This document shows positions 4,288-9,229 of a DNA stretch of 9,229 bases, piece after piece (the first letter of the stretch is position 1; each line of letters starts with the position of its first letter). The stretch is from Streptosporangiaceae bacterium (GTDB lineage Bacteria > Actinomycetota > Actinomycetes > Streptosporangiales > Streptosporangiaceae). The notes beneath the pieces are model-generated. The model saw only the letters and a list, made by a program, of their open reading frames with translations, was not told where the DNA came from and did not search any database. The stretch is from contig JASIGD010000325.1 in assembly GCA_030045295.1 (NCBI GenBank), positions 1 through 9,229 on the forward strand. Direction: 5' to 3'. The position numbers were made by a program, and so were the translations under genes.

Positions 4288-4926
4288 GTGACGACGGGTG
4301 CTGTCCGGCCGGTGGTCCTCCGGGGGGGCGCCGAGATCGAGGATCCCGTGCCGGTGGTGGCCGGCTTGCTGCTCGCCTACGGGCGATTCGACGTCAGCGG
4401 CGCGGCGCGGGCGGGGTCCTTCGGCGAACCGGACCTCAGGCTGGCGAACCGGGGCGGCGCCCGGATCTCAGCGGCCGAGATCGCGGCGATCCTGGAGCGG
4501 CGCGGCGCGATCGAGCGCGCCCTGCGGCTGATCGCGCCGGGCGCGTCGCTGGCCGCACCGGCGGATGGCGTGCCGTGGCTGCCGCTGCGGCAGCTGTTCG
4601 GCGCGTTCGCCGGCATCCGCGGGGTCGGCTTGGCGAAGACGACCAAGGCGCTGTATCCGAAGCGGCCGGCGCTGATCCCCATGCTGGACAGCATCGTGCG
4701 CAAGTACCTGCAGGATGACGACCTCGGAGCCCGGGCTCGGTTCGAAGAGCGCGCGCTCGGCCTCGTGCGCGGTTACCAGCGCGACCTGGACCGCAACCGG
4801 GCGGCGGTGCGAGCGGTCCGGCAGGAGCTCGCGAGGCGCGGTTACGACCTCACTGAGGTGCGCATTCTCGACCTGCTGATCTTGTCTGCTCAGGCCCCGG
4901 ATACGGCTCCGCAGCCGGGTCGATGA
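4288..4926 (+). CDS. DUF6308-like protein with a helix-hairpin-helix-like segment, 212 aa
   Basis: The function is unknown. The protein looks soluble, alpha-helical and Arg/Ala-rich. Residues 104-122 (FGAFAGIRGVGLAKTTKAL) read like a helix-hairpin-helix (G-x-G-x-A-K), the non-specific DNA-contact motif of DNA glycosylases and related proteins. It is followed by KRPALIPMLDSIV, a segment I associate with the actinobacterial DUF6308 family. A basic C-terminal helix follows (ALGLVRGYQRDLDRNRAAV). No catalytic motif of a glycosylase can be pointed out with confidence. GTG 4288 was chosen from the leaderless promoter geometry; an in-frame ATG at 4240 would add 16 residues but would be translated through the -10 box and lacks a ribosome-binding site. 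The gene is divergent from the crotonase and followed by a 173-bp gap (4927-5099) in which I see no gene or clear signal beyond the next gene's ribosome-binding site. Confidence 0.72.
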   Translation: MTTGAVRPVVLRGGAEIEDPVPVVAGLLLAYGRFDVSGAARAGSFGEPDLRLANRGGARISAAEIAAILERRGAIERALRLIAPGASLAAPADGVPWLPLRQLFGAFAGIRGVGLAKTTKALYPKRPALIPMLDSIVRKYLQDDDLGARARFEERALGLVRGYQRDLDRNRAAVRAVRQELARRGYDLTEVRILDLLILSAQAPDTAPQPGR

Positions 4927-5099
4927 GCCGGAGCCAGCCGCGGAAGGGTACCGTCCGGATCGGCGCTCGGCCGGCGGGCTCGGGAAGACGTCCGCCCCCG
5001 CGCCACGGCTGAAGCCAGGTTCGCCAGGAATGGAATGCCGTGCTGGCCAAGGATTACGCTCGTATCCATCCGGGATCGCAGGCGGGAATGAGGTAGGGC

Positions 5100-7859
5100 A
5101 TGCAGGACCGGCGGGTGCCGCTCGACGTCTTCGTGGGCCGGGAGGAGGAGCTCGCGCGTGTTGCGGAGGTTATCTCCCGGGTGGAGGCAGGACAGCCGTG
5201 GCTGGTCGCCGTGGAGGGCGAACCCGGAATGGGGAAGACGGCGCTGGCGCGGCGGTGCCTGGCCCAGGCTCCTGGCCTGAAGGTACTGTGGGCTCGCGCC
5301 GACCAGGCCGAGACCGATCTGGACTTCGGCATTGTCGACCAGCTGCTCCGCGCTGCCGGAGATGCCGTCCCGACGGTTCCGTCAACGGACGGGGCAGGCC
5401 CAGCTGCCTCGTCGTTCGCGGTGGGGGCGCACCTGCTGGAGGTCGTGGGAGGGCAGCAGGCCACGCAGGCGGTGGCGCTGGTGATCGACGATCTGCAGTG
5501 GGCCGACCGCCGGTCGGTGGAGGCCCTGACGTTCATGTTGCGGCGGCTGTCGGTCGACCCGGTACTGGCCGTGGTGATGTACCGCGGACCCAGCGACCGG
5601 CTCGACGAGGCGACGCAGCGGCTGCTGCTGAGCGTAGAGAACAGGGCACCGGTGCCGCTGGGCGGGCTGAGCCTGGACGAGGTGGCGGCGCTGGCGGCTG
5701 CGCTCGACATGGGAGCGCTGGGCGGTGAGGTGGTTAAGAGGCTGTACCGGGGGACCGGGGGACACCCGTTGTACCTGCGGGCGGCGCTCAGCGAGGGGTC
5801 CGGCCTTGATCTGCGGGCTCCGGGGCGGCCGCCGGCGCTGCCCCCGTCGCTGGCCGCCGCGGTCGGCGATCATATCCGGGCGCTGCCGCCGGAGACCCGG
5901 AGCATCGTCGAGATGCTGTCGGTGCTGAACCTGCGCCTGCCCCTGGCCCAACTCGGCCAGGCGGCGCAGGTCGACTCGCCCGGCGCGCTAACCGAGCCGG
6001 CCGTCGCCGTCGGCCTGGTGGAGTGGTGGCCAGACGAGCCAACGTGCCCGGTCGAGATCCGCCACCTGCTGGTCCGGGACGCCATCTACGCCGGGATCAC
6101 CGCCGCGCGGCGTCGCCTGCTGCACGCTCGGGCCGCCTCATTTGTCAGCGAGTCAGCGTCGTGGGAGCACAGGGTGGCCGCCCTGGACCGCCCCGATGAG
6201 AGTCTGGCCGCTGAACTGGAGCGCCTGGCGGGCGAGGAAGCGGCCGACGACCACATGATGCTGGCCGCCACCCACCTGCGGTGGGCCTCAGACATCTCCC
6301 CGGCCCGGGCCGGCCGAGAACGGCGCCTGCTGACCGCGGCGCTGTATCTGGCCGACGAGGGCCAGGGCGTGACCCTGCGCCCGGCGGTCGAGGCGGCGGC
6401 GCTGTCGCCGTTGCGCAGCTGCGTGCTGGGCGCGATGGCTGAAGCCGACGGCCAGCTCGGCGAGGCGGAGCGGCTCTACGGCCAAGCGCTGGCCGAGGCG
6501 CGGAACGACCCGGCCAGCCAGCCGCTGGCCGCCAGCATCGCGGCCCGCCTGGCGGGCACCTACACGCTGCGGGGGGAGGGGGACAAGACAGTGACGCTCG
6601 GGCGGTGGGCGCTGGGCACCGGCTGCCTGGATCCGGCGGCCGCCCGCCAGACGCGCACCCGGGTCGCCGTCGGCGTCTCTCAGGCGGTCGGCCCGCGCGA
6701 GGCGCTGGCCGAGCTGGAGTACCTGGACGCTGACCCGGCCCGGGTCGATCTGATCGACGTGGACGGCTTGTCATGGCGAGGGGTGTTCCGGGTCGGGGCC
6801 GGAGACCTGAGCCAGGCCGTGGCCGACATGACCGCCAGCCTGAAGATGGTTCGCCGTGGCGCCACCCTCGCCCTCGGCCAGCGCGCCTACGGCTACCTGA
6901 CGTTGGCCCACTACCTGGCCGGCCAGTGGGATGATGCGCTGCTCACCGCCGAGCAGGGGCTCTCGGCCGCCGCCATCCACGCGCGCCGCTTCGACCTGCC
7001 CCTGCTGTACCTGGCCGCGGCCTGCGTGCCGGCTGGGCGGGGAGCGACCGAGGAAGCGGAGCAGTACGCCGGGCTGGCGGAAGAGGTAGCGGCCAGCTTG
7101 GACTACGGCCAGGAACGGCTGTACGCCGCGATGGCCCGGGCCCTGGTGGGCCAGGCGGCCGGTGACTACCTGGGCATGGCCGACGCGCTGGGTCACTGGC
7201 GCGACGCCGCGGCCCTGGACGGCCGCGGCCGACGGGACGCGGTGCTGTGGCGCCCGCTGCTGGCCGAGGGCCTGATCGGCTCGGGCCAAGCCGACCGGGC
7301 CGCCGCCGTCCTGGATCAGCTGCGCGCCACCAGCGGCCAGGTCGCTTACATGCAATCGGTCCTGGCCTGGCTGGACGGGTGGCTGGCCGAACTCCGGGAC
7401 AGCCCCGAAGAAGCCCAGCAGGCCTACCGGCGCGGCGAGGACACCGCCAGCACCCAGAGCCCGTTCTACCTGGCCCGGCTGCTGCTGGCTCACGGCCGGC
7501 TGCTGCGGCGCACGGGGAACCGGAAGGACGCGGTCGAGCGGCTGCGCCGGGCCAACGACCTGTACCTGGCGCTGCGCGCCGCGCCGTTCATCGCCCGGAC
7601 CGAAGAGGAGCTGGCGGCGTGTCATCTTCCGGCTGACCCGGCGAGCAAGCAGCCCGTGCTGGCGCTGACCAGCCGGGAAACCGAGGTGGCCCACCTGGTC
7701 GGGAAGGGGCTGTCCAATCCCGAGATCGCGGCCGAGCTGTTCATCAGCCGCAAGGCGGTGGAGTACCACCTGGGCAACATCTACGCCAAGTGCGGCCTGC
7801 ACGGGCGCCAGCAGCTGCGCCGCTACGTCGAGCAATGGCGCCAGCCGGCCGCGGTCTGA
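5100..7859 (+). CDS. LAL-type transcriptional regulator: AAA/STAND ATPase with C-terminal LuxR HTH, 919 aa
   Basis: A large ATP-binding regulator of the LuxR (MalT-like/LAL) family. The N-terminus has FVGREEELARV, then Walker A GEPGMGKT (residues 40-47) and Walker B VALVIDD (125-131) followed by LQWAD, all typical of these NTPases. About residues 380-820 are helical repeats resembling TPRs, with alternating Ala/Leu helices such as GQLGEAERLYGQALAEA. The last 66 residues form the LuxR-type DNA-binding domain (LTSRETEVAHLVGKGLSNPEIAAEL, then ISRKAVEYHLGNIYAKCGL). Length and order are normal. In actinomycetes such proteins often activate secondary-metabolite or catabolic gene clusters in response to a ligand sensed by the repeat region; no biosynthetic cluster is visible here, so the target is unknown. 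ATG 5100 has GAGGTAGGG immediately upstream. Base use is uniformly GC-rich, with no sign of transfer. Confidence 0.95.
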   Translation: MQDRRVPLDVFVGREEELARVAEVISRVEAGQPWLVAVEGEPGMGKTALARRCLAQAPGLKVLWARADQAETDLDFGIVDQLLRAAGDAVPTVPSTDGAGPAASSFAVGAHLLEVVGGQQATQAVALVIDDLQWADRRSVEALTFMLRRLSVDPVLAVVMYRGPSDRLDEATQRLLLSVENRAPVPLGGLSLDEVAALAAALDMGALGGEVVKRLYRGTGGHPLYLRAALSEGSGLDLRAPGRPPALPPSLAAAVGDHIRALPPETRSIVEMLSVLNLRLPLAQLGQAAQVDSPGALTEPAVAVGLVEWWPDEPTCPVEIRHLLVRDAIYAGITAARRRLLHARAASFVSESASWEHRVAALDRPDESLAAELERLAGEEAADDHMMLAATHLRWASDISPARAGRERRLLTAALYLADEGQGVTLRPAVEAAALSPLRSCVLGAMAEADGQLGEAERLYGQALAEARNDPASQPLAASIAARLAGTYTLRGEGDKTVTLGRWALGTGCLDPAAARQTRTRVAVGVSQAVGPREALAELEYLDADPARVDLIDVDGLSWRGVFRVGAGDLSQAVADMTASLKMVRRGATLALGQRAYGYLTLAHYLAGQWDDALLTAEQGLSAAAIHARRFDLPLLYLAAACVPAGRGATEEAEQYAGLAEEVAASLDYGQERLYAAMARALVGQAAGDYLGMADALGHWRDAAALDGRGRRDAVLWRPLLAEGLIGSGQADRAAAVLDQLRATSGQVAYMQSVLAWLDGWLAELRDSPEEAQQAYRRGEDTASTQSPFYLARLLLAHGRLLRRTGNRKDAVERLRRANDLYLALRAAPFIARTEEELAACHLPADPASKQPVLALTSRETEVAHLVGKGLSNPEIAAELFISRKAVEYHLGNIYAKCGLHGRQQLRRYVEQWRQPAAV

Positions 7860-7945
7860 CCTCGATTCCCCAGCTCGTACGCACCGCGCGGCACCCGCCG
7901 GCGGCCATCCAGGCGACGCGGCACGACCGCCGCGCCAGTCAGGCT

Positions 7946-7961
7946 GGCCGCTGCGGCGGCC
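7946..7961 (+). terminator. GC-rich hairpin downstream of the LuxR regulator
   Basis: GGCCGC-TGCG-GCGGCC has a perfect 6-bp GC stem and a four-base loop, about 90 bp past the LuxR stop codon. It is followed by more GC-rich sequence and no T-run, so it would be a U-less hairpin terminator at best. Confidence 0.4.
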
Positions 7962-8063
7962 CTGGCCGGCCGGTAACTAGGCGGCTCGAATTATGAGGAA
8001 ACAGGAACACGTGGGGCGTGCCGAGAGTAGGCTTCCGGGCCACGAGGGACGGAGGAGGGCGGC

Positions 8064-8342
8064 ATGCGGTTCGCCAGAAGCAGGTGGGGACGCGCCTTGA
8101 AATGGGCAGCGCTCGTTTTGTGGCCGGCTGCCCTTCCCCACCCCGCTAACGCCGTCGCCGCGTGCATCTGGTACCCGGTGCTGGGGCTGTCCGCGATGAT
8201 CTACCTCCTGAGCAGGGTTCAAGGTCCCACGGCGGACAGGCATGCACTCGCGGTTCCGGCCGCTGCCGGCGGCCACGAGGGCGAACGTGACGATCAGCCG
8301 GTCACCGGCGAAAGGACACCGACCAGCGCCGTCGCGCCATAG
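8064..8342 (+). CDS. Small hydrophobic protein, 92 aa, unknown function
   Basis: I do not recognise the family. The N-terminus is strongly basic (MRFARSRWGRALK). It is followed by a hydrophobic stretch at about residues 13-30 (KWAALVLWPAALPHPANA) and a second at about 31-48 (VAACIWYPVLGLSAMIYLL). The hydrophilic tail is acidic and Pro/Thr-rich. This fits a small membrane protein with one or two helices; the first stretch, ending near ANA-VA, could alternatively be a signal peptide. A strong Shine-Dalgarno sequence, GGAGGAGGG, lies four bases before the ATG and is the best argument that the gene is real. Third-position GC is lower than in its neighbours. It lies 204 bp after the LuxR gene and probably has its own transcript; the gap (7860-8063) holds a hairpin and no clear promoter. 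Confidence 0.5.
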   Translation: MRFARSRWGRALKWAALVLWPAALPHPANAVAACIWYPVLGLSAMIYLLSRVQGPTADRHALAVPAAAGGHEGERDDQPVTGERTPTSAVAP

Positions 8343-8459
8343 GCCGCGACCTTGCGGAGGTTCTGCCTGAGCGCCGGGTCAGGAAGCCCTTGCCGCGCGG
8401 GCCCCAGCGGCCGCAGCAGCCGGCCGGGAGCCAGACCGCCTGCACCGGGTGGTCTTGCT

Positions 8460-8475
8460 GCCCCGTCAGCGGGGC
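8460..8475 (-). terminator. Hairpin spanning the hydrolase stop codon
   Basis: GCCCCG-TCAG-CGGGGC forms a perfect 6-bp stem with a four-base loop, and the TGA stop codon of the hydrolase falls in the loop on the minus strand. No T-tract follows. It may be a weak terminator or a 3'-end stabiliser. The 8343-8459 stretch beyond it shows no convincing gene. Confidence 0.35.
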
Positions 8476-9191
8476 CGCCGGGCCACGGTTTCAAGAAGCG
8501 CGGCGGTATCCTCGGGCGCGGCCAGCATCAGGTCATGGCCGTAGGGAAGCTGGTGGGTCTCCCATCCGGCGGCGACCGCGAGGTCGAACGACGCCCGTAG
8601 GCTGGCCAGCGGCGGCTGGGTGTGGTTGACGTAGACCTTGCGGATCTGGTCCAGGGTCCCGGGGTCAAACACGACGGGATCGGTCTGGCAGCGCAACGGG
8701 AAATCGGTCAGCCGCGGTCCCACCTTGGCCCGCAGGGCCGGGTCGGTAACGCCCCATTGCTCCAGGAACTGCGGCGAGGCGGGCAAGACCCAGCCGTCGC
8801 CGCCCGACGCGGCCAGGTCGCGATAACGCTGCGCGACATCGGAGGGCTCGACGTCCAGCAGGCACTGGCCCGGTCCGGCGACGAACGCCGCAAGGTAGAT
8901 CACCGAGGACAGCCGGCCCGCCGCCCGTTCCGCGACAGGGCCAGCCAGGATGCCCGCGTAGCTGTGCAGCACCAGGTGGACATCGGTGAGATCCTCGAAC
9001 CACAACAGCTCTGCCACATCGCTGACGTGAGTCGGTATCCCGACCTCCGGCGTCAGCGCCTGGCGGCGGTCACCCTGGCCGGTCAAGGTGGGCGTGTAGA
9101 CCTCGTGCCCGTTCCCGGACAACCTCTGCCGTACCTCGCGCCAGCACCAGCCGCCGTGCATGGCGCCGTGGACCAAAACGAACGTGGCCAA
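8466..9191 (-). CDS. Alpha/beta-fold hydrolase (esterase-like), 241 aa
   Basis: A compact serine hydrolase of the alpha/beta fold, similar in style to the EstC/MenH/hydroxynitrile-lyase group. The oxyanion segment FVLVHGAMHGGWCW is at residues 4-17. The nucleophile elbow is LVLHSYAG (73-80), with Ser77 in HSYAG and a Leu in place of the usual first glycine of G-x-S-x-G. The catalytic His is His219 in YGHDLM. The acid is not obvious: the usual site near the YVNHTQPPL segment carries Gln rather than Asp. The substrate is unknown; the lack of a signal peptide suggests a cytoplasmic enzyme. The start is TTG 9191, supported by GGAGG seven bases upstream, and the protein begins directly with the first beta-strand, as expected. 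It ends close to full family length. No operon partner is visible in the window. Confidence 0.88.
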   Translation of the reverse strand: MATFVLVHGAMHGGWCWREVRQRLSGNGHEVYTPTLTGQGDRRQALTPEVGIPTHVSDVAELLWFEDLTDVHLVLHSYAGILAGPVAERAAGRLSSVIYLAAFVAGPGQCLLDVEPSDVAQRYRDLAASGGDGWVLPASPQFLEQWGVTDPALRAKVGPRLTDFPLRCQTDPVVFDPGTLDQIRKVYVNHTQPPLASLRASFDLAVAAGWETHQLPYGHDLMLAAPEDTAALLETVARRPR

Positions 9192-9229
9192 GCTCCCGCC
9201 TCCTCGTTGCTGCTCAGGATCTCAGCTGC

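Noticed and set aside
5030..5099. Short dyads (TACG-CT-CGTA and ATCC/GGAT) upstream of the LuxR gene
   Set aside because: The arms are only four bases and do not extend, so this is not distinguishable from chance.
5030..5728. Plus-strand frame overlapping the 5' part of the LuxR gene in another phase
   Set aside because: It is a Gly/Arg-rich shadow of the Walker-motif frame with no domain.
6771..7835. 354-codon minus-strand open frame opposite the LuxR regulator
   Set aside because: It is fully antisense to a gene with clear Walker and LuxR motifs. The translation is Gln/Pro/Gly-rich low-complexity typical of GC-rich shadow frames, with no recognisable domain.
8294..8494. 66-codon minus-strand frame starting at a TTG inside the end of the hydrolase gene
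   Set aside because: The second half (LRQNLRKVAAYGATALVGVL) looks protein-like and could be a gene remnant. However, there is no ribosome-binding site, the first half is Gly/Pro-rich, and it overlaps the end of the small plus-strand gene. It is not supported enough to list.
1..9229. CRISPR array, tRNA, rRNA, insertion sequence or attachment site
   Set aside because: No regularly spaced repeats, no clover-leaf-like segment with a T-loop (GTTCRA) consensus in context, no transposase or integrase motif and no terminal inverted repeats were seen on reading both strands.

Overview
This is a very GC-rich window from an actinomycete chromosome. The third codon positions of the convincing genes are almost all G or C. 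The gene families also point there: a WhiJ-like XRE/DUF5753 regulator with a DUF397 partner, a DUF6308-like protein, a LAL-type LuxR regulator, and GTG/TTG and leaderless starts. I place it near the Streptomycetales or Streptosporangiales but cannot name a genus. I see no rRNA, tRNA, CRISPR array, insertion sequence or phage gene.

Layout. Positions 1-627 hold two small membrane-protein genes on the minus strand. The leftmost runs off the window and looks leaderless. Positions 628-816 are a divergent control region with two perfect palindromes. Next is a tandem ACT-domain protein (817-1224, +). A minus-strand pair follows: a helix-turn-helix regulator of the XRE/DUF5753 type (2372-1503) and its small DUF397 companion (1444-1235). 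Divergent from that pair, across a 227-bp region rich in dyads, is a stand-alone class III nucleotidyl-cyclase-like protein (2600-3256, +). An enoyl-CoA hydratase/isomerase (4105-3278, -) converges on it. Divergent from the hydratase is a DUF6308-like protein with a helix-hairpin-helix-like segment (4288-4926, +), again with a leaderless-type start. A 919-residue ATPase/LuxR regulator occupies 5100-7859 (+). It is followed by a small hydrophobic protein (8064-8342, +) and an alpha/beta hydrolase (9191-8466, -).

How the genes may work together. The only obvious functional cluster is the XRE/DUF5753 + DUF397 pair with the divergent cyclase-like gene. The cyclase keeps both predicted metal-binding aspartates. 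It lacks the residues that normally choose ATP or GTP, and an aspartate replaces the usual active-site asparagine. Two matching GTAGG-N6-CCTAC dyads, spaced three helical turns apart, lie just upstream of it. A separate AGGATTC/GAATCCT dyad abuts the regulator's own -10 box. This is the best candidate here for an under-described signalling or defence-like unit. No effector gene (TIR, transmembrane or nuclease) is visible beside it, so that reading is inference. The other genes look like independent transcription units. All family assignments come from reading motifs by eye, with no database search.
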